DNA of 64,000 bases, from contig QBML01000009.1 in NCBI GenBank assembly GCA_003242085.1, forward strand, positions 1 to 64,000, given 5' to 3'. The notes under the pieces were generated by a model. It saw nothing but the letters and a program-made list of their open reading frames with translations. It ran no database searches and had not been told where the DNA came from. This document shows, piece by piece, positions 9,352 to 17,493 of the stretch. Position numbers and translations under genes: made by a program. The DNA comes from Pseudanabaena frigida. GTDB taxonomy: Bacteria > Cyanobacteriota > Cyanobacteriia > Pseudanabaenales > Pseudanabaenaceae. Numbering within the stretch: the stretch's first letter is position 1; every line of letters starts with the position of its first letter.

Positions 9352-9954
9352 ATGTCCTACGATAACCATCGCACTGCCAAAGTCCATCGCAAAACTGGCG
9401 AAACTGATGTCACCGTGTCGCTAAATCTTGATGGCACTGGCAAAGGCAATATCAATACGGGTATTCCCTTTCTAGATCATATGCTGCATCAAATTTGCTC
9501 TCATGGGCTGATCGACCTCGATGTTCAAGCAACAGGGGATTTACATATCGACGATCATCACACTAATGAAGATGTAGGGATTGTATTAGGACAAGCACTA
9601 GGACAAGCACTAGGCGATCGCAAAGGAATTAATCGCTTTGGTCACTTTGTCGCCCCCCTTGATGAATCTTTGGTACAAGTGGCTCTCGATTTTTCAGGTC
9701 GTCCCTATTTGGTCTATGGCTTAGTGATTCCCAATCAGCGAGTCGGAACCTATGACACCGAGTTAGTACGCGAGTTTTTCCAAGCTGTAGTCAATCACGC
9801 CCAGATGACTTTGCATATCCGACTTTTAGAAAGTGGCAATTCCCATCACATCATCGAAGCAGGATTTAAAGCCTTTGCCCGTGCGATTAAGATGGCAGTT
9901 GAAGTCGATCCACGTCGTGCCAGCGTGATTCCTAGCTCTAAAGGCGTTCTGTAA
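9352..9954 (+). CDS. hisB: imidazoleglycerol-phosphate dehydratase
   Basis: HisB catalyses the sixth step of histidine biosynthesis, converting imidazole glycerol phosphate to imidazole acetol phosphate. The 200-aa protein is the monofunctional form, with the diagnostic metal-binding motifs [16 protein letters not shown] and a C-terminal [18 protein letters not shown]. The length is normal. A 12-bp direct repeat inside the gene gives GQALGQALG where relatives have a slightly different sequence; the reading frame is unaffected. No other his gene is nearby, which is usual in cyanobacteria. The ATG start is unambiguous. Confidence 0.95.
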   Translation: MSYDNHRTAKVHRKTGETDVTVSLNLDGTGKGNINTGIPFLDHMLHQICSHGLIDLDVQATGDLHIDDHHTNEDVGIVLGQALGQALGDRKGINRFGHFVAPLDESLVQVALDFSGRPYLVYGLVIPNQRVGTYDTELVREFFQAVVNHAQMTLHIRLLESGNSHHIIEAGFKAFARAIKMAVEVDPRRASVIPSSKGVL

Positions 9955-9971
9955 TTAACATAAGGTGGTTT

Positions 9972-10748
9972 ATGGCTGAGACAATGGCTCTAGGCGATCG
10001 CATTGAGTTTGTCTTTTGGGAAGCAGGCTGCATGATTTGGGTTGGCGCAAAGGATTTTGTCAGCAAAGATTACGATGGGTTTTGCAACTTAATCTGGGAT
10101 CGCGACAACCTCAAATTACAAAAAGCTATCTTTGAGGATAAAGCTTTTCTAGCGATGGATCTTTATCAGGATGATGGGTACAATGTCCGCGTTGTCATGG
10201 GCGATCTCAACGAACAAGAGCGGGATGAGTGGGTAGCAAGAGTACGGTGGCGGCTGGATTTGTCCTGTGGACAGATGGTAGTGTCAGGTGTACTTGGAGA
10301 TGATTTTGATGAGATCCAAGATGCAAAAGCGATCGCTGATAGCGACGGTTGCTTGCAATGCTATGTCTCCGTACCACCAAATGAATATCAAGTTGAAATC
10401 TATTCCTATCCCCCTAGCGATATTACAACCGCATGGGATCAAATTACAGGCTCGGATCTATTTCCGATCACAGAGGGAATTGAACCAGAGCCATTAAAAG
10501 CATATTTTGAGCGAACTCGTCCCAATACATTTGTTCCCGCATGGATTGGCTGTGAAATTGAAGAAGATCCCGATCGCCGCAAACAATATTACGAGGAAGC
10601 CTATTCTCTGCATTACACCGACTTTGTCATTCGCCTTTCACCTATTCTTGAAGATTTGCCACCACCCGAGATAGGAGAAGACGGATCCATTAAATGGGAG
10701 TTCCGCAAGCCTGAGCGCTGTCCCCTCGGTTTAATTCGCCAATCCTAA
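9972..10748 (+). CDS. conserved hypothetical protein
   Basis: A 258-aa soluble, acidic protein with many Trp and Asp residues and no signal peptide, membrane segment or nucleotide-binding motif that I can see. It looks like a cyanobacterial conserved protein without an assigned domain. It starts 17 bp after hisB, with AAGGTGG just upstream of the ATG as a ribosome site, so it is probably co-transcribed with hisB. A strong bidirectional terminator follows. Confidence 0.7.
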   Translation: MAETMALGDRIEFVFWEAGCMIWVGAKDFVSKDYDGFCNLIWDRDNLKLQKAIFEDKAFLAMDLYQDDGYNVRVVMGDLNEQERDEWVARVRWRLDLSCGQMVVSGVLGDDFDEIQDAKAIADSDGCLQCYVSVPPNEYQVEIYSYPPSDITTAWDQITGSDLFPITEGIEPEPLKAYFERTRPNTFVPAWIGCEIEEDPDRRKQYYEEAYSLHYTDFVIRLSPILEDLPPPEIGEDGSIKWEFRKPERCPLGLIRQS

Positions 10749-10779
10749 TAAAAAAGCACCCGAAGGGTGCTTTTTTATT
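10747..10779. terminator. bidirectional Rho-independent terminator
   Basis: A 15-bp stem with apex CCC-GAA-GGG and A-run/T-run flanks on both sides, overlapping the stop codon of the gene at 9972. It lies between two convergent genes and can terminate both. Confidence 0.85.
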
Positions 10780-10781
10780 GA

Positions 10782-11918
10782 TTAGAATCGTCCCGATCGC
10801 ACCGCATTAGCAAGATCCGTTAAAACATCAACGGTTGTCTCAAAGTTAATACAGCCATCAGTCACACTTTTGCCATATTCCAATTTTGACAAGTCTTTCG
10901 GAAAAGGTTGCTTGCCTCGATTGAGATGACTTTCGAGCATAATGCCGACAATATTTTCTGAGCCTTCGCGTACTTGCTCGCAAATATCTTGCAGCACAAT
11001 TGGTTGCAGATTGTAATCTTGACCGCTATTGTCATGACTGCAATCGACCATCATATAAGGCAGTAGATTGCGATCGCGTAGACGATTGGCGATCGCCTCC
11101 ACATGAACTTTGTCATAATTTGGTCCTTGCTTCCCACCACGCAAAACGATATGTCCGTCAGGGTTGCCCGTAGTTGTCACAATGCTGGCTCTACCCTCAT
11201 TGCTAACACCGAGAAAACGGTGAGGCTGACGTGCTGAGAGCATCGCATTAATGGCAACATCAATACCACCATCAGTACCATTTTTGAAACCGACGGGCAT
11301 CGACAGCCCAGAGGACATTTCACGGTGAGTTTGGCTTTCAGTCGTCCTTGCGCCGATCGCAGTCCATGAGATCAAGTCGGCAAGATATTGCGGCACGATC
11401 GGATCGAGTAACTCCGTCGCACTGGGCAATCCTAACTTGGCTACATCCAGCAATAGCCCACGCGCCATGCGAATGCCGTAATTAATATCAAATGTCCCAT
11501 TCAAATGCGGATCGTTGATTAATCCTTTCCAGCCAATTGTGGTGCGCGGTTTCTCAAAATATACACGCATCACGATTTCGAGGGTATCACTCACCTCGTC
11601 GCGGAATTTGGCTAGCTTTTCGGCATATTCCCGTGCTGCTTTGACATCATGAATTGAGCAAGGTCCAACAACTACCAACAAGCGGCGATCGCTACTATTT
11701 AGAATATTCCTGATTCTAGCTCTAGCACTAGAAACTACCTTGGCGATCGTTGTAGTAATCGGTAATTCTGTTTTTACTTCGATGGGTGCTAAAAGTGGGC
11801 AAGTTTCGACTACATGTAAATCGCTGGTCTTGAGTTGATCTAAATTTTCATCTAACGTAGATATATTTTGATCAGCCATGTTTGCGAGTTCAGTTGGTGA
11901 CACGCTGTTTGACTCCAA
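10782..11918 (-). CDS. 3-deoxy-7-phosphoheptulonate synthase (class I DAHP synthase)
   Basis: It condenses phosphoenolpyruvate with erythrose 4-phosphate, the first step of the shikimate pathway. The 378-aa protein is of the AroF/AroG/AroH type, with GPCSIHD, EKPRTTIGWKGLINDP, RGLLLDV, the KNGTDG block, and the metal-ligand motif DCSHDN. An N-terminal extension of about 50 residues precedes the catalytic region. Feedback specificity (Phe, Tyr or Trp) cannot be read safely from sequence. It is transcribed alone, convergent with the hisB pair. Confidence 0.93.
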   Translation of the reverse strand: MESNSVSPTELANMADQNISTLDENLDQLKTSDLHVVETCPLLAPIEVKTELPITTTIAKVVSSARARIRNILNSSDRRLLVVVGPCSIHDVKAAREYAEKLAKFRDEVSDTLEIVMRVYFEKPRTTIGWKGLINDPHLNGTFDINYGIRMARGLLLDVAKLGLPSATELLDPIVPQYLADLISWTAIGARTTESQTHREMSSGLSMPVGFKNGTDGGIDVAINAMLSARQPHRFLGVSNEGRASIVTTTGNPDGHIVLRGGKQGPNYDKVHVEAIANRLRDRNLLPYMMVDCSHDNSGQDYNLQPIVLQDICEQVREGSENIVGIMLESHLNRGKQPFPKDLSKLEYGKSVTDGCINFETTVDVLTDLANAVRSGRF

Positions 11919-11987
11919 TAATTTTGCTACTTATACTTTAGCTTCCCGAAGGGTGTAAACGTATCCCACAAGTGGTTTTTTTGTTGC

Positions 11988-12040
11988 AAAACCGAGAAAG
12001 TAAAGGCGGCGCTTCGCGCCGCCTTTACTTTCTCGGTTTT
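11988..12040. repeat. perfect palindrome, 25-bp stem, GC-TTC-GC apex
   Basis: The arms 11988-12012 and 12016-12040 are exactly complementary and begin AAAACCGAG. A T-run follows on the plus strand, and ATTGCTATA, a terminus seen in related elements, lies about 10 bp beyond. It sits upstream of both flanking divergent genes, where a terminator is not expected. Confidence 0.85.
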
Positions 12041-12090
12041 TTGGCTTGCGATTGCTATAATTACAAAATATGTTTAAGGAGCATACAGCG

Positions 12091-12585
12091 ATGAAATTAC
12101 CGTTGTATATTGTTCTGTTTTTGTTTGGTTTAGCGATCGCTCAAATTGCTTACTTCTATCCATTGTTACCTGAAGTTGTCGGTTCCCATTTTGATACATT
12201 AGGCAAAATCAATGGAACATCTTCTAAGCTCGGCTATTTTATAGTCTATTTTGTATCTTTAGCAATTACTAGTTCTTTTACCCTAGTACTGCCTTTAGTT
12301 TTCAAATATTTACCCCCTTCCGTAATTAACTTGCCCCATCGGGAATATTGGCTATCAGGCGATCGGCGTCAAGAGTCTTTAAAATTTCTCAATGTACATT
12401 TCTCTTGGTTGGGGGTTGCCACGATGTTACTGATTGTAATCATCTTTCATTTAACATTTTTAGCAAATCTCAGCCAACTCAAAGATCTGCCTGCACCTTT
12501 ATTTTGGGCTTTATTAGGTGCATTTCTTCTATTTACGATTTGGTGGACTGTATTACTAATCCGCCGCTTTCCTAAACCGTCATAG
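12091..12585 (+). CDS. DUF1648-type integral membrane protein
   Basis: About 164 aa with four membrane segments. The N-terminal block ending PEVVGSHFDTLGKINGTSSK is typical of DUF1648 proteins, a domain also found in SdpI-like membrane proteins. I place the start at the ATG at 12091 because an AAGGAG ribosome site (12076-12081) lies 9 bases before it. The upstream ATG at 12070 precedes that site. The function is unknown. It appears monocistronic. Confidence 0.7.
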   Translation: MKLPLYIVLFLFGLAIAQIAYFYPLLPEVVGSHFDTLGKINGTSSKLGYFIVYFVSLAITSSFTLVLPLVFKYLPPSVINLPHREYWLSGDRRQESLKFLNVHFSWLGVATMLLIVIIFHLTFLANLSQLKDLPAPLFWALLGAFLLFTIWWTVLLIRRFPKPS

Positions 12586-12630
12586 TTGACTAAGTAACTT
12601 ACAGAGCTTTGCGCTCAAAATCAAAACAAA

Positions 12631-12673
12631 CGAAACCTTGAAAGCGTTGCTTTGCAATGCTTTCAAGGTTTCG
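12631..12673. repeat. palindrome, 20-bp stem with one wobble, GC-TTT-GC apex
   Basis: The arms are 12631-12650 and 12654-12673, with one G-T pair. The flanking TTACAGAGCTTTGCGCTCAA at 12599-12618 matches, inverted, the tails after the palindromes at 39979 and 61675. It is a member of the same dispersed family and lies downstream of the DUF1648 gene. Confidence 0.75.
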
Positions 12674-12679
12674 CTTTTT

Positions 12680-12728
12680 AAAACAAAGATGAAGTATAAA
12701 TTGAAATAATGCAATTCATCTTTGTTTT
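12680..12728. repeat. hairpin with 14-bp stem
   Basis: The arms AAAACAAAGATGAA and TTCATCTTTGTTTT are separated by 21 A/T-rich bases and followed by a T-run. It is a possible terminator or leader hairpin, about 50 bp before the M48 protease start. Confidence 0.5.
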
Positions 12729-12778
12729 TTGTCAAAAAGTTAGAATGAATTAAGACATATAGAAAAACAACCAAACCT

Positions 12779-13753
12779 ATGCCCCGTTATACAGGAATTT
12801 CTAGCGAAGCCTTTCGACATCCTCTCGATCGCCAAGCCGAACAAGCTCTCCGCAGCGTACCAGGGTTTGACTTGGTAGCGGGCAAATTTGTTGAGTTTAT
12901 GTACGAGCGTCCGCAGACGATTTACCACATTGGTAATAGCATTCAGGTCAGTCATCGCCAATATGCGACGATCCATCGCATTTTTAGAGAATGTGTCGCC
13001 GACCTTGATGTGCAGCCTGAGCCAGTCCTATTTGTGTCACAAAACCCTGTCGCCAATAGTTATGCTCTCGGCAAAGATCATCCCTATATTGTAATTAATT
13101 CAGGTTTATTAGACCTTTTAACCGAAGAAGAAATTCGGGCTGTGCTTGCCCATGAACTCGGTCATATCAAGTGCGGTCACACCACCCTAATTCAAATGGC
13201 AATGTGGGTAATGAGCGTCGTATCGACCATTAGCGAAATGACTTTCGGCTTAGGTGGCATCGTCAGCAGTGGTTTGATTTATGCCTTTTTTGAATGGCGA
13301 CGTAAAGCGGAACTATCAAGCGATCGCGCCGCACTGTTAGTTACCGATGAACTGGATACCGTTCTCTCCACGATGATGAAGCTATCAGGTGGAAGTTCGG
13401 CTTTTGCCCATGAACTAAGCTTGCCAGAATTTATTCGTCAATCCTACGATTATCAAGAACTAGATAAAGATAATCTCAATCAAATTTACAAATTCATGCT
13501 TTACAACGGCTTTGGTGCTGGCTCGATGCTCAGTCATCCCTTTCCAGTCGAGAGAGTTCACTATATTCGGGAATGGGCAGATTCCGAGGAGTATCGCAGT
13601 ATTAAATCTGGCAATTATAAGCGTGGTGACACAACTGGAGCTGTCGATGTTTCGCAGAGTCCTAAAGACGAGAAAAAAACTGAGACTGAAGCAGAACGAC
13701 TAAAGCGCCAAATCGACGAACTCCAAGCCGAAATCAATCGACTCAAACGTTAA
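12779..13753 (+). CDS. M48 family zinc metalloprotease
   Basis: A 324-aa peptidase with the zinc-binding HELGH motif (about residues 125-129) and the downstream ELSSDRAAL helix that supplies the third ligand. Between them lie one or two hydrophobic segments that may associate with the membrane. The last 35 residues are a charged coiled coil. Unlike HtpX it lacks N-terminal membrane segments, so it is closer to the soluble or peripheral M48 proteins common in cyanobacteria. A role in protein quality control is inferred from family only. Confidence 0.85.
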   Translation: MPRYTGISSEAFRHPLDRQAEQALRSVPGFDLVAGKFVEFMYERPQTIYHIGNSIQVSHRQYATIHRIFRECVADLDVQPEPVLFVSQNPVANSYALGKDHPYIVINSGLLDLLTEEEIRAVLAHELGHIKCGHTTLIQMAMWVMSVVSTISEMTFGLGGIVSSGLIYAFFEWRRKAELSSDRAALLVTDELDTVLSTMMKLSGGSSAFAHELSLPEFIRQSYDYQELDKDNLNQIYKFMLYNGFGAGSMLSHPFPVERVHYIREWADSEEYRSIKSGNYKRGDTTGAVDVSQSPKDEKKTETEAERLKRQIDELQAEINRLKR

Positions 13754-13754
13754 C

Positions 13755-13855
13755 TATAGCTGTCGCCAAGTGTATTACCCAAGAAGAGGGCGGCGCTAAG
13801 CGCCGCCCTCTTCTTGGGTTTCGATTTTGTCCTAACGCGAGTGGCGACAGCTATA
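13755..13855. repeat. MITE-like element, 14-bp TIRs around a perfect palindrome
   Basis: The terminal inverted repeats TATAGCTGTCGCCA (13755-13768) and its complement (13842-13855) are perfect. Inside is a perfect 20-bp stem (13777-13796 with 13800-13819, apex GC-TAA-GC). It occupies the gap between two convergent genes. The TATAGC end links it to the elements at 4042 and 42456. Confidence 0.8.
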
Positions 13856-13858
13856 TAT

Positions 13859-13883
13859 AGAGAGCGTGATTTGCACGCTCTCT
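13859..13883 (-). terminator. hairpin at the end of the glycosyltransferase gene
   Basis: A 10-bp perfect stem (AGAGAGCGTG) with a 5-nt loop abuts the stop codon of the minus-strand gene. The following bases are T/A alternating rather than a clean T-run, so efficiency is uncertain. Confidence 0.5.
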
Positions 13884-15038
13884 CTAAAACGCACTAACTC
13901 TTACCCACTGTTGACTCATGGTTTGTTCGTAAAGGACTTCTAAGCGATCGATGTTTTTAACTAGCGTATAGCGATCTAAAACTCTTTGTCTCGCTTTCAT
14001 GCCAATAATCTTTGCCATCTCTGGATGATCGACAAATAGCGGCAAAAGCGTGCAAAGTTGAGAAGTAACCTTATGAGAATCGAGAATAATTCCCGCCCCA
14101 TTCTCAATTACTTCACCATCAGCGCCCACATCAGTAGCAATACAAGCAACACCGCAGGCCATCGCCTCTAGCAACGATAGAGATAATCCCTCCACTAGCG
14201 AAGGCAGGATAAATACATCCGTACCGCGCAAGATCTCAATACGCCTCTGCTCGTCAGCGATGTATCCCATCCAAACAATACTTGGATCGTTGCCATAAAA
14301 AGTCTTTAAACCCGCAATCAATGGGCCAGTTCCCACGATCGCCAGTTTACAACCTTCAGGCATTCGACATTTTCGCCATGCTTTAAGTAGAGCTTCGACA
14401 TTTTTCTCCGCCGCTAGACGACCTTGATAGAGAAAAAGTACATCAGCTTTGAGTTCAGCTTTAATATTTGATGCACCTGGAGAATAGCGATCGCTATCAA
14501 CGCCATTGGGAATAACTGCAATTCTGGTATTGGGAACTCCTAACTTATTCAGAAGTTCTTTTTGAATATTGGAGAAAATAATAACTTGATTGTAGTCGGC
14601 TAGCGATGGAGCATAAATTTGATAGGTGAGTTGCTGCGTGCTAGAGGCAAGATTACGACGTTTTAGATCGAAGGGTTGGTGAAATGTGGCTACGAGGGGT
14701 AAATCGAGTTCAGCACAGATTTCTGGTAGACGAAAATCGAGCGGAGATATAGCAAGGGATGCATGGATAATATCGGGCTTTAGCGATCGCAAAGAATCGA
14801 CCAGAATTTTATTAGCTCTGAGGGAAGGAACCGTATAAATAGTGGACTTATAAAGAAAAGGTAATGCTACATCCTGTGTTTCCTGAGCATGTTCTTCTTC
14901 ATGGTCTGAATCACCTTCAGGGGCAAAATGCATGAAGCTAACACGATGTCCTCGATCGAGTAAAGCATTTGTAATTTCGCGACTATAGGTCACGTTGCCA
15001 CAAGCAGGCGATTTTTTACCTAGCCATGCAATATGCAT
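13884..15038 (-). CDS. GT4-family glycosyltransferase
   Basis: A 384-aa retaining glycosyltransferase with two Rossmann domains. The N-terminus MHIAWLGKKSPACGNVTY and the C-terminal donor-site block LPSLVEGLSLSLLEAMACG (E-x7-E pattern) are clear. The N-terminal signature resembles a widespread cyanobacterial protein that I associate, with only moderate confidence, with the digalactosyldiacylglycerol synthase DgdA; the family membership is certain, the substrate is not. It is cytoplasmic or peripheral, with no membrane segment. The gene stands alone. Confidence 0.82.
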   Translation of the reverse strand: MHIAWLGKKSPACGNVTYSREITNALLDRGHRVSFMHFAPEGDSDHEEEHAQETQDVALPFLYKSTIYTVPSLRANKILVDSLRSLKPDIIHASLAISPLDFRLPEICAELDLPLVATFHQPFDLKRRNLASSTQQLTYQIYAPSLADYNQVIIFSNIQKELLNKLGVPNTRIAVIPNGVDSDRYSPGASNIKAELKADVLFLYQGRLAAEKNVEALLKAWRKCRMPEGCKLAIVGTGPLIAGLKTFYGNDPSIVWMGYIADEQRRIEILRGTDVFILPSLVEGLSLSLLEAMACGVACIATDVGADGEVIENGAGIILDSHKVTSQLCTLLPLFVDHPEMAKIIGMKARQRVLDRYTLVKNIDRLEVLYEQTMSQQWVRVSAF

Positions 15039-15120
15039 GAATTACACCACATTATTATCAGACGTATAATACCAAAACTAGCGGCGGTGCGAAGTGTCAG
15101 CGCTATCTTTTGAAGCCAAA

Positions 15121-15153
15121 AAGAATAGCTAGCACGTAGTGCTAGCTATTCTT
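15121..15153 (-). terminator. tRNA-Lys terminator hairpin
   Basis: A perfect 15-bp stem (AAGAATAGCTAGCAC) with a 3-nt GTA loop lies 10 bp past the tRNA 3' end. Read on the minus strand it is followed by TTTTT, the classic Rho-independent form. Confidence 0.8.
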
Positions 15154-15163
15154 CGTGATTTTA

Positions 15164-15235
<72 letters not shown>

Positions 15236-15329
15236 TTTTTATTGGAGCGTATGATTTATTGCAAAGTGTAAACTTTTGTTTGCAAAATGCAAACCCCTCG
15301 TTTACGCGCTTGACTAGTCTAACATGCTT

Positions 15330-16682
15330 TTAGCAAATTACACCAGTCAAACTAAATGGTCTTACCTCAGTAATTCTTATAGAAAGGGTTTGACCAATTA
15401 GCTCAGCTAATGGTTTGCCTGTGTTGTTCTCGGTGAAGGCAATCCGATTGGTGCGGGTACGTCCCATAATTTGCAAAGGATTTTTGTGGTTTGTACCTTC
15501 GATCATGATCTCTTCAGTGCGCCCTGCATAACGGTTAGAACGCTCAGCAGCATTTTGATTAACTGCATGGTTGAGACGCTGAAGGCGATCGCTTTTGATC
15601 TCTTCACTTAGCTGATTTTCCCAAACCGCCGCAGGTGTACCTGGGCGAGGTGAATAAGCCGCAGTATTTACCAAATCGAAGCCAATGTCGTTAACTAGTT
15701 GCACTGTTCGCTCAAATTGCTCCTCGGTTTCCCCAGGGAAAGCAACGATCGCATCGGCAGTAATCGCCGCGTCGGGCATAATCTCACGAATATCATCAAT
15801 AATGCGGCGGTAACGTTCATGGGTATAGCCCCGCGCCATCGCCTTAAGAATGTCGTTATCGCCCGACTGAAAAGGAATATGGAAATGTTCGCAAACCTTT
15901 GGTAGTTCATAGCAAGCTTTGATCAATCGTGAACTAAAGTAGCGAGGGTGACTGGTGGCATAACGAATGCGATCGATCCCTTCGATATCATGGACGTAAT
16001 AAAGCAAATCAGTAAATGTGATTTTGCCGCCGATGCCTGCACCAATGCCACCTGCGGGGAGGTCGCGCCCATAGGCATCGATGTTTTGACCGAGTAAGGT
16101 AATTTCTTTGTAGCCCTGCGCCGCAAGATTTTCAATTTCTTTACGGATGGATTCAGGCGATCGCGATTGTTCTCTACCTCTTACCGCAGGCACGATGCAA
16201 TATGTACAGTTTTCGTTGCATCCATAAATAATATTCACCCAAGCGGAAACAGCACTATTACGGCGTGGTGTGGTGATGTCTTCTTCGATATAGGCTTCAT
16301 CGGTGGCGACAACTTGATTGCCGTTAAATACTTGACCTAGTAGATCGCCAAGACGATTAACATGCTGCGGCCCCATGACAAGATCGAGTTCAGGAACGCG
16401 ACGCATTAAGGCTTCGCCTTCTTGCTGGGCGACACAACCCGCGACGACAAGGGTAAGTTTCGGGTTTTCGCGTTTTCGCTTGGCTTGTCTGCCTAAGTAC
16501 GAATAAACTTTCTGCTCGGCATTATCCCGAATACTGCATGTGTTATACAAAATTAAGTCGGCTTCTTCGGTCTCTTCGGTTGACTGGTAGCCCATGTTTT
16601 CTAATACGCCTGCCATGCGCTCAGAATCCGCTTTGTTCATTTGGCAGCCGAAGGTGATGATGTGATATTTCTGAGCAGTCAT
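15330..16682 (-). CDS. miaB: tRNA-2-methylthio-N6-dimethylallyladenosine synthase MiaB
   Basis: A radical-SAM methylthiotransferase that converts i6A37 to ms2i6A37 in tRNAs reading UNN codons. The 450-aa protein has the N-terminal UPF0004 domain with its three cluster cysteines (in [20 protein letters not shown] and VAGCVAQQ). The radical-SAM CxxxCxxC follows in [13 protein letters not shown], and a TRAM domain ends the protein. Length and domain order match the family. A glycine-rich insert near [11 protein letters not shown] is slightly unusual. It lies upstream of tRNA-Lys, a gap of about 95 bp. Confidence 0.95.
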   Translation of the reverse strand: MTAQKYHIITFGCQMNKADSERMAGVLENMGYQSTEETEEADLILYNTCSIRDNAEQKVYSYLGRQAKRKRENPKLTLVVAGCVAQQEGEALMRRVPELDLVMGPQHVNRLGDLLGQVFNGNQVVATDEAYIEEDITTPRRNSAVSAWVNIIYGCNENCTYCIVPAVRGREQSRSPESIRKEIENLAAQGYKEITLLGQNIDAYGRDLPAGGIGAGIGGKITFTDLLYYVHDIEGIDRIRYATSHPRYFSSRLIKACYELPKVCEHFHIPFQSGDNDILKAMARGYTHERYRRIIDDIREIMPDAAITADAIVAFPGETEEQFERTVQLVNDIGFDLVNTAAYSPRPGTPAAVWENQLSEEIKSDRLQRLNHAVNQNAAERSNRYAGRTEEIMIEGTNHKNPLQIMGRTRTNRIAFTENNTGKPLAELIGQTLSIRITEVRPFSLTGVIC

Positions 16683-16800
16683 GAAAGTGTTTAACCAAGC
16701 CGAAATTATTGCTGTCCTATTCTAATATCTTTCAGCATTGATTGTAATGTTTACTAAGTGTTTGGCTTTGGAGCGATCGCTAACAAAAAACTTTAAATTT

Positions 16801-16822
16801 CAGGCTATACTCAGGCTATACA
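16801..16822 (+). promoter_or_regulatory. 11-bp tandem repeat in mazEF promoter region
   Basis: CAGGCTATACT is followed immediately by CAGGCTATACA, about 30 bp before the antitoxin start. Each copy contains a TATAC-like -10 candidate. Type II antitoxins usually bind repeated sites in their own promoter, so this is a candidate operator; binding is inferred. Confidence 0.4.
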
Positions 16823-16850
16823 TTTACTGTAAGAATAATCACCAGAAGTT

Positions 16851-17099
16851 ATGTTGGTTAAGGTTCAGAAATGGGGCAATAGTCAGGGAATTAGACTCAG
16901 TAAAGAAGTTTTAGCTGAGGCAAATATTTTGGTTGGTGATGAGCTAGAGATTATTAGTACAAAAGACCAACTTGTCATCAAGCCAGTTCGCAAAATTCGC
17001 GGTAAGTATCAGCTTCAAGATCTAGTCGCTCAAATACCGCATGACTATAAGCCAAAAGAAGAGAATTGGGGATCTCCTATAGGTTTGGAAGCTTGGTAA
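16851..17099 (+). CDS. mazE: MazE-like antitoxin (AbrB/SpoVT fold)
   Basis: An 82-aa protein with an N-terminal swapped-hairpin DNA-binding domain of the MazE/AbrB type (VQKWGNSQGIRLSKEVL...GDELEI) and a C-terminal acidic tail that would wrap the toxin. It would neutralise the adjacent MazF and autoregulate the operon. Its TAA stop is followed directly by the toxin ATG with no gap. A tandem 11-bp repeat upstream is a candidate operator. Confidence 0.88.
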   Translation: MLVKVQKWGNSQGIRLSKEVLAEANILVGDELEIISTKDQLVIKPVRKIRGKYQLQDLVAQIPHDYKPKEENWGSPIGLEAW

Positions 17100-17432
17100 A
17101 TGGCTAATTACATTCCCAAAAAAGGAGATTTAATCATCCTCACTTTCGATCCGCAGTCAGGACACGAGCAGAAGGGGCGACGACCTGCTTTGGTTGTGAG
17201 TAACAGTCTATTTAATCAGCATACTGGTTTAGCAATCGTTTGTCCAATTACAAACACTAAGCGTGATTTCCCATTTCATGTGGCGCTCAATAGCAAAAAT
17301 TTAACGGGTTATGTGATGGTAGAACAGGTGAAGTCTATCGACTACAAATCAAGAAAGGTAAAATTGATAGAATCAGCTTCAGATGATCTTCTAGCTGAAG
17401 TTTTAAGCATTTTGGATGCTTGTATTTATTGA
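17100..17432 (+). CDS. mazF: MazF-family endoribonuclease toxin
   Basis: A 110-aa PemK/MazF toxin. The fold-defining start GDLIILTFDPQSGHEQKGRRPALVVSN is present, as are CPITN and the C-terminal VMVEQVKSIDYKSR. These cover the conserved RRPALVVS and basic active-site region, and the protein looks full length. MazF toxins cleave single-stranded mRNA at short sequence motifs, which cannot be predicted here. It is translationally coupled to the antitoxin. It opens a small accessory island that continues to about 20.2 kb. Confidence 0.9.
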   Translation: MANYIPKKGDLIILTFDPQSGHEQKGRRPALVVSNSLFNQHTGLAIVCPITNTKRDFPFHVALNSKNLTGYVMVEQVKSIDYKSRKVKLIESASDDLLAEVLSILDACIY

Positions 17433-17493
17433 GATAAGCTGTAATGTAGGAGCGTAAAACTAACAAAACTACTAATTTAGAGCAATTAAAACA

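Noticed and set aside
9590-9620. 12-bp tandem duplication in hisB
   Set aside because: It keeps the frame and fits the normal GQAL.(Q/E)ALGDR pattern of the family, so it is ordinary coding sequence.
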